11,829 nt of DNA from an uncultured Collinsella sp. (lineage in GTDB: Bacteria > Actinomycetota > Coriobacteriia > Coriobacteriales > Coriobacteriaceae): positions 1 through 11,829 of the forward strand of contig CATYEN010000063.1 in assembly GCA_958405565.1 (NCBI GenBank), written 5' to 3'. The number at the start of each line of letters is the position of its first letter. Positions within the stretch are counted from its first letter, which is position 1. Under the pieces are notes generated by a model. That model saw only the letters and a program-made list of their open reading frames with translations. It searched no databases and was not told the DNA's origin. A program made the position numbers and the translations under genes. Of this stretch, positions 5,827-11,829 are shown one piece after another.

Positions 5827-8640
5827 GTGGCTGAGAACCTAAGCAACCAGTCTGTACCCGAAGCCGCGGCGCGCGTCGCTGCCGTGGTCAACCGCCTCGT
5901 TAACCGAATCGGCTCGAATGCCGAATCCAGGGAGCGTCTCGCCGAGATCGAGATCCCCGAGGAGCTGCGCGACAATCTGGCGCTGTTCTTGCGCCTGGAG
6001 CGCCGTGTGCTTAGCGAGTATGATCCCGAGATCGCGGACCTGTTCGACAAGATTTTGACAGCCGAGATTGTGGCCAACGCCGGAAACCCCGGCACCCGTG
6101 CTGCCGACGAGTCCGTCGACGAGCAGGGCGTGCCCACTGCCGACGAGCCCACCGCCGTGGCGTTTCGCGAGGTCGTTGATCTGATCGACAGTCTGCCGCT
6201 CGATAAGCAGCAGGTCATCGTCCGCGCCTTTACGAGCTTCTTCCATCTGGCAAACCTGTCGGAGGAGAACTACCGCGTGGCGCAGCTGCGCGAGCGCGAG
6301 GCCGGCGCATCGACCGATACCGAGGTCGATCCCGCCAACGAACTCACCGTCGCCTATCACCAGTTGGTAAACGAGATGGGTGTCGAGGGCGCCAACGAGC
6401 TGCTCGGCAAGCTCGAGTTCCACCCTGTCTTTACCGCACATCCCACCGAGGCCCGTCGCAAGGCCGTCGAGGGCAAGATTCGCCGTATCTCCAATCTGCT
6501 GGAGGAGCGTCCGCGTCTGGGCGGCTCCGACCTGGTGGAGAACGAGCGCCATATGCTGCAGGAGATTGACGCCCTGGTGCGTACGAGCCCCATCGCGCTC
6601 AAGAAGCCCACGCCGGTCGAGGAAGCCGATACCATCATCGACATCTTCGATAACACGCTGTTCGACGTCATCCCCGTTATCTATCGTCGCTTTGACGACT
6701 GGGTGCTGGGCGACAAGGCCGGTACCGTGCCGCCGCTGTGCCCGGCGTTCTTCCATCCCGGCAGCTGGATCGGTTCCGACCGCGACGGTAACCCCAACGT
6801 CACCGCCAAGGTGAGCCGTGAGGTCGCTGCCAAATACTTCACCCACATGGTGCTCAAGCTCGAGGACAAATGCCGCCGCATCGGCCGCAACCTCACGCTT
6901 GAGGCCACCTACAGCAAGCCGTCTGCCGAGCTCATCAACCTGTGGAACCATCAGGTCGAGATGAGCACCCAGTACACTGCACGTGCCGAGCTGATCTCCG
7001 AGCACGAGCCGCATCGCGCCGTCATGCTCGTCATGGCAGACCGACTCAACGCCACCGTGCGCCGTATCACCGATACCATGTACCACAGCGCCGACGAGTT
7101 CCTGGAGGACCTGCGCGTCGTCCAGCGCTCGCTGGCCGCCTGCGGTGCCGTCCGTGCTGCCTACGGCCCGGTCCAGACCATCATCTGGCAGGTCGAGTCC
7201 TTCGGCTTCCACATGGTCGAGATGGAGTTCCGTCAGCACTCCGTGGTGCACGCTCGCGCCCTCAAGGATATCCACGAGAACGGTATCCATGGCGACCTGC
7301 AGCCCATGACGCGCGAGGTCATCGATACCTTCCGCGCTATCGGCTCCATCCAAAAGCGCTACGGCAAGAAGATGGCGCACCGCTACATCATCTCGTTCAC
7401 CAAGAGTGCCCAGCATGTGGCCGACGTCTTCGAGCTTGCTCACCTGTCTTTCGCACACGAGGAGGATGTCCCCGAGCTCGACGTGATCCCGCTGTTTGAG
7501 CAGCTCGAGGACCTCGAGGGTTGCGTCGACGTGCTCGACCAGATGCTTACGCTGCCCGTGGTGCAAAAGCGCCTTGCCCAGACCAACCGCCGCATGGAGG
7601 TCATGCTGGGCTATTCCGACTCCTCCAAGGATGCCGGTCCTACCACGGCCATGCTCGCGCTGCACTCCGCGCAGGAGCGCATTGCCAAGTGGGCCGAGAA
7701 GAACGATATCGACCTGGTGCTCATGCACGGTCGCGGCGGTGCCGTGGGCCGTGGCGGCGGCCCGGCCAACAAGGCCGTGCTGGCGCAGCCCAAGGGTTCG
7801 GTCAACTGCTTCTTTAAGCTCACCGAGCAGGGCGAGGTCATCTTTGCCCGTTACGGCAACCGCACGCTGGCTCAGCGCCATGTTGAGTCCGTTGCCGCCG
7901 CAACGCTTTTGCAGTCGGCCCCGAGTGTCGAGAAGACCAACACCGAGACCACTCAGAAGTTCTGGGATATGGCCGAGAAGCTCAACACCGCAAGCCACGA
8001 GCGTTATCTGGACCTGCTGAACACCGAGGACTTTACACCGTGGTTCTCGACCGTTACGCCGCTGACCGAGGTCGGTCTGCTGCCGATCGGCTCGCGTCCC
8101 GCCAAGCGCGGCCTGGGCGCCAAGTCGCTCGATGACCTGCGTACCATTCCGTGGATTTTCAGCTGGAGTCAGGCTCGCATTAACCTGGCCGCTTGGTATG
8201 GCCTGGGCACCGCCTGCGAGCAGCTGGGCGATCTTGACCAGCTCAAGGCTGCCTACCAGGAGTGGCCGTTCTTCCGCACCTTTATCGACAACATCGAGAT
8301 GTCGATTGCTAAGACCGATCAGCGTATCGCCAAGATGTATCTGCACCTGGGCGATCGCCAGGATCTGTCCGAGAAGGTCTTTACCGAGATGCAGCTCACG
8401 CGTAAGTGGGTCCTTGCCATCGTCGGTGACGAGTGGCCGCTGCAGCGTCGTCGCGTGCTCGGCTGCGCCGTTCGCGTGCGCAACCCCTACGTCGACGCCC
8501 TGTCCATCGCCCAGGTCCGCGCCCTTCGCGAGGTGCGTATGAACCAGGACGAGATGGCCGAGGAGAAGAAGGCCGAGTACATGAGCCTGATTCTTTCGAC
8601 TGTGACCGGCGTCTCGGCAGGTTTGCAGAATACGGGGTAA
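5827..8640 (+). CDS. ppc: phosphoenolpyruvate carboxylase
   Basis: PEP carboxylase converts phosphoenolpyruvate and bicarbonate to oxaloacetate and phosphate, an anaplerotic step in the cytoplasm. The protein has 937 residues, at the long end of the bacterial range. Conserved landmarks: TAHPTE (203-208, with H205 equivalent to catalytic H138 of E. coli), GSDRDGNP (316-323), LGYSDSSKDAG (594-604) and the mobile loop HGRGGAVGRGGGP (634-646, with R636 and R642 matching E. coli R581 and R587). QPKGSV and TEQGEVI follow, and the C-terminus is QNTG (934-937). An acidic linker rich in A, D and E at about 85-112 accounts for some of the extra length. GTG 5827 is chosen from ribosome-binding-site spacing; ATG 5815 is the alternative. 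The gene has its own promoter and lies between hisS and a large repeat-filled gap, so it is probably monocistronic. Confidence 0.97.
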   Translation: MAENLSNQSVPEAAARVAAVVNRLVNRIGSNAESRERLAEIEIPEELRDNLALFLRLERRVLSEYDPEIADLFDKILTAEIVANAGNPGTRAADESVDEQGVPTADEPTAVAFREVVDLIDSLPLDKQQVIVRAFTSFFHLANLSEENYRVAQLREREAGASTDTEVDPANELTVAYHQLVNEMGVEGANELLGKLEFHPVFTAHPTEARRKAVEGKIRRISNLLEERPRLGGSDLVENERHMLQEIDALVRTSPIALKKPTPVEEADTIIDIFDNTLFDVIPVIYRRFDDWVLGDKAGTVPPLCPAFFHPGSWIGSDRDGNPNVTAKVSREVAAKYFTHMVLKLEDKCRRIGRNLTLEATYSKPSAELINLWNHQVEMSTQYTARAELISEHEPHRAVMLVMADRLNATVRRITDTMYHSADEFLEDLRVVQRSLAACGAVRAAYGPVQTIIWQVESFGFHMVEMEFRQHSVVHARALKDIHENGIHGDLQPMTREVIDTFRAIGSIQKRYGKKMAHRYIISFTKSAQHVADVFELAHLSFAHEEDVPELDVIPLFEQLEDLEGCVDVLDQMLTLPVVQKRLAQTNRRMEVMLGYSDSSKDAGPTTAMLALHSAQERIAKWAEKNDIDLVLMHGRGGAVGRGGGPANKAVLAQPKGSVNCFFKLTEQGEVIFARYGNRTLAQRHVESVAAATLLQSAPSVEKTNTETTQKFWDMAEKLNTASHERYLDLLNTEDFTPWFSTVTPLTEVGLLPIGSRPAKRGLGAKSLDDLRTIPWIFSWSQARINLAAWYGLGTACEQLGDLDQLKAAYQEWPFFRTFIDNIEMSIAKTDQRIAKMYLHLGDRQDLSEKVFTEMQLTRKWVLAIVGDEWPLQRRRVLGCAVRVRNPYVDALSIAQVRALREVRMNQDEMAEEKKAEYMSLILSTVTGVSAGLQNTG

Positions 8641-8663
8641 TCGATAGCCCTGTGGCCCTCACC

Positions 8664-8790
8664 GGGGCCCGATGGGTTTCCCTCTGAATGCGTCCTCGCA
8701 CTTGAAGCCCCCTTATCCTGCTCCTTCGGAGCTGCGGATAAGGGGGCTTCGTGCTGCGGAGTGCATTCAGAGGGAAACCCGTCGGGTCCC
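8664..8790. repeat. 127-bp nested hairpin element downstream of ppc
   Basis: The outer arms 8664-8691 and 8763-8790 pair over 28 positions with two G-U pairs. The inner arms 8705-8718 and 8736-8749 pair perfectly over 14 bp (AAGCCCCCTTATCC with GGATAAGGGGGCTT). The tip GCTCC/GGAGC (8720-8724 and 8728-8732) closes a three-base loop. It starts 23 bases after the ppc stop and could end ppc transcripts as a hairpin, though no T-run follows. The 8690-8712 segment resembles a segment after the aquaporin gene (11740-11765). Confidence 0.85.
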
Positions 8791-8981
8791 TTCGTCCTCG
8801 GTCTTCTGGGATTAAAGCTGAAGGGAATAAGGCGCGCTTCGCGCATAGCGTGGAGTGCGGCGAGGGCTTCTTGCGTCCTGCGGAGTGTGCCTAAAAGTAA
8901 ACTAATGGCGGGCCCTGCGATGTCCGGTCTTCGGCGGATTACTGGCTGGGGGAATTAATGGCGCGCTTCGCGCGTTTGGAA

Positions 8982-9041
8982 GGGGCTTCGTGCTGCGGAG
9001 TGCATTCAGAGGGAAACCCATCGGGTCCTTTCGTCCTCGGT
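8982..9041. repeat. second copy of a 60-bp direct repeat (first copy 8743-8802)
   Basis: This segment matches 8743-8802 at 58 of 60 positions; the differences are 8781 G / 9020 A and one C/T nine to ten bases later. It is the right half of the nested hairpin plus 12 bases beyond it. The left outer arm at 8664-8691 could therefore pair with either copy. The copy is preceded by GGCGCGCTTCGCGC (8960-8973), as is the stretch at 8831-8844, suggesting stepwise duplication and decay of one repeat family. Confidence 0.85.
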
Positions 9042-9359
9042 TTACGGCGGATCAGCCGCTGGGTGAGGGTGGTGCTTGGAGCGACGTGCAAAAAACGGAG
9101 TTTTCAGCAGCCAAAGATTGGTGCATAAGGCTATGGGTGACGTTCGCGGCCCCTGTTGATGCTTTTGCACGACGATTGGGCTTTGGCGATGTCCATATAT
9201 AGCTGGTTTCTCGCCGCATGCTATCCAGATGGGACGAGTCATGAGGACTATCTACCTTTTGAAAGACTTTTGACACCAAAATCTAATCTCGCGATGCTGA
9301 ATACTCGCAAAAATGCACGCTCCGGAGGGTGCTACCCTGTTACGGCTAGAAATCTATGC

Positions 9360-9400
9360 GCCATTTTATGCAATTAATTAACGCATTTATGCAAAATGGC
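9360..9400. promoter_or_regulatory. AT-rich repeat cluster, operator candidate upstream of larA
   Basis: GCCATTTT (9360-9367) pairs with AAAATGGC (9393-9400). Inside, ATGC (9368-9371) pairs with GCAT (9383-9386). The octamer TTATGCAA occurs twice in direct orientation (9366-9373 and 9387-9394), exactly 21 bp apart, two helical turns. The core AATTAATTAA is unusually AT-rich for this window. This looks like a protein-binding region, but the regulator is unknown. Confidence 0.45.
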
Positions 9401-9475
9401 TTACGTGCGTACGTCTCGGGGTAGATGTTTGCCTCGGCGCTGCGTAAGTCATCCTGTCTGTAGTGTCTTTGACAG

Positions 9476-9513
9476 GCGGCCGCGGTCCCGTTTGGGATCG
9501 CTGCCGTTTTGTT
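9476..9513 (+). terminator. intrinsic terminator or attenuator upstream of larA
   Basis: The stem pairs 9476-9489 with 9494-9507 around the loop GTTT, with one mismatch (9481/9502) and two G-U pairs. It is followed by TTTTGTT (9507-9513). It lies 120 bases before the larA start, with no gene end in the 830 bases before it. Either a short non-coding transcript ends here, or it is an attenuator in a larA leader RNA. A small hairpin, CCTGTC (9453-9458) with GACAGG (9471-9476), precedes it directly. Confidence 0.65.
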
Positions 9514-9612
9514 GTGGGTCAAATATGAACGTTGTGTTAATGAGTCGGTGGACGGTGGTGTTTTTCGGTGAGCGGCGTATCCTTCCTACGGTTTATCTAG
9601 TGTGTTAGATGA

Positions 9613-9623
9613 AAGGAAGAGGG
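9613..9623 (+). promoter_or_regulatory. Shine-Dalgarno that sets the larA start at TTG 9633
   Basis: The purine run AAGGAAGAGGG (9613-9623) ends nine bases before TTG 9633. The upstream in-frame ATG 9609 has no purine-rich sequence before it (TTATCTAGTGTGTTAG), and the run lies inside its own codons. This supports the TTG start. Confidence 0.6.
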
Positions 9624-9632
9624 CGCTCGTCA

Positions 9633-10910
9633 TTGTTTGAATGTGAATTGCCGTTTGACCACAAGAAGCTGCATCTGGAGCTTGAGGACAAGAACTTCGC
9701 AGGTGTGATGGAGGGTCATCAAAACGAGTTTGAGACTACTAAAACGCAGCAAGAGCTGGTAGAAGAGTCGCTGGCTAATCCTTATGGCTCGCCTTCGCTC
9801 GAGGAGCTTTGTGCCGGCAAGAAGGATATCGTTATCATCAGTTCTGACCATACGCGTCCGGTTCCTTCGCGTGTGACGATGCCTATTCTGCTGCATCACA
9901 TTCATACTGCTGCGCCCGAGGCCCACGTTCGTATTCTGGTTGCGACTGGTATGCACCGTCCCTCGACGCATGAGGAGCTCGTCAACAAGTATGGCGAGGA
10001 GATCGTTGCCAACGAGGAGATCGTCATGCACGTCGCGACTGACGACAGCATGATGAAGAAGATCGGTACTCTGCCTTCTGGTGGCGAGTGCATCATCAAC
10101 AAGATTGCCGCCGATTGCGATCTGCTGCTTGCCGAGGGCTTTATTGAGCCGCACTTCTTTGCCGGTTTCTCTGGTAGCCGCAAGTCCGTCCTGCCTGGCA
10201 TCGCCAGCTACAAGACCATCATGTACAACCACAACGGTCAGTTTGTGAACGATTCCCACTCGCGTGCCGGCAACCTGTGCCACAACCACGTGAGCGAGGA
10301 CATGTTTGCCGCCGCCGAGATGGCTCACCTCGCCTTTGTGCTTAACGTGGTGCTTAACGGCAAGCATGAGGTCATCGGCTCCTTTGCCGGCGACATCCAC
10401 AAGGCGCACGAGGCTGGCTGCGAGTTCGTGAAGAGCCTTGCCGGCGTTGAGCCCGTCGAGTGCGAGATCGCCATCACCACCAACGGCGGCTACCCGCTCG
10501 ATCAGAACATCTACCAGGCCGTGAAGGGCATGTGCGCTGCCGAGGCCACGCTTCCTGAGGGCGGCGTGATCATCGACGTCGCCGGTTGTGCCGACGGTCA
10601 CGGTGGCGAGGGCTTCTATCACAACATCGCCGACAATGATCCGGCAGAGTTTGAGCGCGCCTGCATCGACCGTCCTAAGGACGAGACCCTGCCCGACCAG
10701 TGGACGAGCCAGATCTTTGCCCGCATTCTGGCGCATCACCCTGTGATCATGGTCACCGACCTGTGCGATCACCAGATGCTCAAGGATATGCACATGACGC
10801 CGGTCAACACTATCGAGGAGGCGCTCAAGCTCGCCTTTGAGATGAAGGGTGCCGATGCCAAGGTTGCCGTCATTCCCGATGGCCTGGGCGTTGTTGTCGC
10901 GCAGCACTAG
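9633..10910 (+). CDS. larA: lactate racemase LarA (nickel-pincer-dependent 2-hydroxyacid racemase family)
   Basis: LarA interconverts D- and L-lactate in the cytoplasm by hydride transfer to a covalently bound nickel-pincer nucleotide (NPN) cofactor. With TTG 9633 as start the protein has 425 residues, close to L. plantarum LarA. The key residues of that enzyme appear at identical numbers: D72 and R75 in SDHTRP, H108 in GMHRP, H174 in EPHFFAGFSG, K184 in SGSRKS (cofactor-tethering lysine), H200 in YNH (nickel ligand), and Q295 and K298 in YQAVKG. The N-terminus FECELPFDHKKLHLELEDKN is the family's opening beta strands. ATG 9609 would add eight basic residues and lacks a ribosome-binding site. 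The family also contains racemases for other 2-hydroxyacids, so lactate is likely but not proven. The channel gene 49 bases downstream supports lactate. larB, larC and larE are not in the window. Confidence 0.88.
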   Translation: MFECELPFDHKKLHLELEDKNFAGVMEGHQNEFETTKTQQELVEESLANPYGSPSLEELCAGKKDIVIISSDHTRPVPSRVTMPILLHHIHTAAPEAHVRILVATGMHRPSTHEELVNKYGEEIVANEEIVMHVATDDSMMKKIGTLPSGGECIINKIAADCDLLLAEGFIEPHFFAGFSGSRKSVLPGIASYKTIMYNHNGQFVNDSHSRAGNLCHNHVSEDMFAAAEMAHLAFVLNVVLNGKHEVIGSFAGDIHKAHEAGCEFVKSLAGVEPVECEIAITTNGGYPLDQNIYQAVKGMCAAEATLPEGGVIIDVAGCADGHGGEGFYHNIADNDPAEFERACIDRPKDETLPDQWTSQIFARILAHHPVIMVTDLCDHQMLKDMHMTPVNTIEEALKLAFEMKGADAKVAVIPDGLGVVVAQH

Positions 10911-10959
10911 TGCGCGGCCTAAACGAATCGTTTATAACCGACAAGAAAGATAAGGTTTT

Positions 10960-11691
10960 ATGCTTACCAAACTCCTCTGTGAATTCGGCGCAACGGCCCT
11001 CATGATCATCTTTGGTGTGGGCGTGCACTGCGATACCGTGCTCAAGGGCACCAAGTATCAGGGCTCCGGCCATATGTTTGCCATCACCACTTGGTCTTTT
11101 GGCATCTCGGTCTGCCTGTTTGTCTTTGGCGGCGCCGTGTGCATGAACCCTGCTATGGTGCTTGCCCAGTGCATTGTAGGCCTGGTGCCGTGGAGCAGCT
11201 GCATTCCCTTCATGATTGCCGATATGCTCGGCGGCTTTGTGGGCGCCGTAATCGCTTGGTTTATGTATGCCGATGAGTTCAAGGCTTCCGATGGTGTCGT
11301 CGACCCCATTGCCCAGCGCAACATCTTCTCGACCAACCCCACCACCGAGGGCACGAACTATGCCCGTAACTTCTTCTGTGAGGCTATCTGCACCTTCGTG
11401 TTCATCAGCGCCATCCTTGCTGCCGCTAGCCGCGCCGGCGAGAACGTTTTGATGCTTGCCATCTGCGTCGGCCTGATTGTTTGGGCCGTTGGCATGGGCA
11501 TGGGCGGCATCACCGGTTTCGCCATGAACCAGGCTCGTGACCTTGGTCCTCGCATGGCCTATCAGGTGCTGCCGATCAAGAACAAGGCTGACAACAACTG
11601 GAAGTACGGCCTGCTCGTTCCTGGCATCGCCCCGTTTGTCGGTGCCGCTCTGGCCGCGCTGTTTGTGCATGGCTTCTTGGGCATGTTCTAG
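10960..11691 (+). CDS. aquaporin/glycerol-facilitator family channel, probable LarD-type partner of LarA
   Basis: This gene encodes a 243-residue inner-membrane MIP-family channel with six helices and two re-entrant loops. The first motif is canonical (NPA, 63-65, in AVCMNPAMVLAQ). The second reads NQARDLGPR (190-198), so proline is replaced by glutamine at 191. Filter positions by alignment to E. coli GlpF: R193 corresponds to R206 and F187 to F200. W45 may match W48 if two residues are missing before the first motif. The GARD-like DLGPR after NQA is typical of glycerol facilitators. An exposed segment (about 104-135) is long and polar. ATG 10960 follows AAGG (10952-10955). Its position 49 bases after larA with no terminator between suggests co-transcription, and in L. 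plantarum the lar operon encodes an aquaglyceroporin (LarD) that carries lactic acid. Substrate here is inferred; glycerol or water remain possible. Confidence 0.85.
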   Translation: MLTKLLCEFGATALMIIFGVGVHCDTVLKGTKYQGSGHMFAITTWSFGISVCLFVFGGAVCMNPAMVLAQCIVGLVPWSSCIPFMIADMLGGFVGAVIAWFMYADEFKASDGVVDPIAQRNIFSTNPTTEGTNYARNFFCEAICTFVFISAILAAASRAGENVLMLAICVGLIVWAVGMGMGGITGFAMNQARDLGPRMAYQVLPIKNKADNNWKYGLLVPGIAPFVGAALAALFVHGFLGMF

Positions 11692-11739
11692 TCCAAGGCT
11701 ACATAGTTGTCCGCTGGCCGCATGGGGTAACTTCCCAGC

Positions 11740-11774
11740 GCGTCCTCGGACATGAAAGAACCCCCGCTGCGCAC
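11740..11774 (+). repeat. truncated copy of a gene-end repeat after the aquaporin gene
   Basis: GCGTCCTCG (11740-11748) is followed by GACATGAAAGAACCCCC. It parallels GCGTCCTCG (8690-8698) followed by CACTTGAAGCCCCC in the nested hairpin after ppc. In that copy the C-run starts the 5' arm of a hairpin. Here the matching 3' arm (expected to read roughly GCAGCGGGGGTT) is absent from the rest of the window, and a different sequence begins at about 11775. Confidence 0.5.
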
Positions 11775-11829
11775 TGAACTGCGCCCCAATTCTTGGACGG
11801 GCTAATAAGCGGCCTACGCCGCACATAGG
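11775..11829. mobile_element. possible left end of an IS3-family-like element
   Basis: TGAACTGCGCCCCAATTC (11775-11792), followed by TTGGAC, resembles by memory the TG-starting terminal inverted repeats of IS3-family insertion sequences (pattern TGNACTGCNCCCCAANNNTTGGAC). It breaks into a gene-end repeat whose second arm is missing. No transposase frame is visible because the window ends 55 bases in. The call rests on terminal-repeat similarity and context only. Confidence 0.3.

Larger units (their letters stand above)
8641..9632. other. 992-bp non-coding region between ppc and larA
   Basis: No reading frame here has protein-like composition, a ribosome-binding site and freedom from hairpins at once. 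The left part (8664-9041) consists of a nested hairpin and its duplicated half, plus two copies of GGCGCGCTTCGCGC (8831-8844 and 8960-8973). The middle (9090-9190) holds small and long-range inverted repeats, including GCCAAAG 9110-9116 with CTTTGGC 9181-9187. The right part (9270-9513) has a TTGACA (9270-9275), AT-rich repeats and a run of hairpins ending in a terminator. The last 120 bases before larA lack obvious promoter hexamers. Confidence 0.7.

Noticed and set aside
8990..9377. Small plus- and minus-strand frames in the gap before larA
   Set aside because: They overlap repeats and lack ribosome-binding sites and protein-like composition; I could not tie any to a known family.
9305..9510. 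Known riboswitch class (for example NiCo) upstream of larA
   Set aside because: I could not match the conserved core of any class I know; only generic hairpins and a terminator are supported.
9396..9608. Plus-strand 70-codon frame just before larA
   Set aside because: It spans three hairpins including an intrinsic terminator, has no ribosome-binding site and has an implausible composition.

Overview
The window is a stretch of bacterial chromosome with GC-rich, strongly G/C-ending codon use. It carries seven complete genes, all on the + strand, and possibly the tail of an eighth at the left edge. The style of the genes, the HisRS and PEP carboxylase variants and the many large intergenic palindromes suggest an anaerobic gut actinobacterium of the Coriobacteriia, most likely Collinsella. 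That placement is inference from pattern recognition, not from a search.

Layout. (1) 1-245: possible 3' end of an upstream gene, a 10-bp hairpin and a strong intrinsic terminator. (2) 246-1229: a ten-helix EamA/DMT permease, closed by a textbook terminator. (3) 1346-3952: a translationally coupled pair, an M20D amidohydrolase and a 12-helix MFS transporter. (4) 3953-4255: three long palindromes in a row, then the hisS promoter. (5) 4256-5569: histidyl-tRNA synthetase. (6) 5827-8640: phosphoenolpyruvate carboxylase with its own promoter and a paired-repeat operator candidate. (7) 8641-9632: almost 1 kb with no convincing gene. It holds a large nested hairpin, a duplicated half of that hairpin, AT-rich repeats and a structured segment ending in an intrinsic terminator. 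(8) 9633-11691: a LarA-type nickel-pincer racemase followed by an aquaporin-family channel. (9) 11692-11829: a truncated copy of a gene-end repeat that runs into what may be the left end of an IS3-like element.

How the genes work together. The clearest functional unit is larA plus the channel. In Lactiplantibacillus plantarum, lactate racemase (LarA) and an aquaglyceroporin lactic-acid channel (LarD) belong to the same lar operon. Here LarA keeps every catalytic and cofactor residue I could check, at the same residue numbers as the L. plantarum enzyme, provided the TTG at 9633 is the start. The channel has a rare second motif (NQA instead of NPA). The cofactor genes larB, larC and larE are not in the window. 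The M20D/MFS pair looks like a hydrolase and its transporter for an N-acylated or peptide-like substrate that I cannot identify. hisS and ppc are housekeeping genes with separate promoters; PEP carboxylase would supply oxaloacetate from PEP and bicarbonate.

No CRISPR array, tRNA, rRNA, toxin-antitoxin or recognisable defence gene was seen. The less explained parts of the window are the LarA-channel unit with its long structured upstream region, and the palindromic intergenic repeats.
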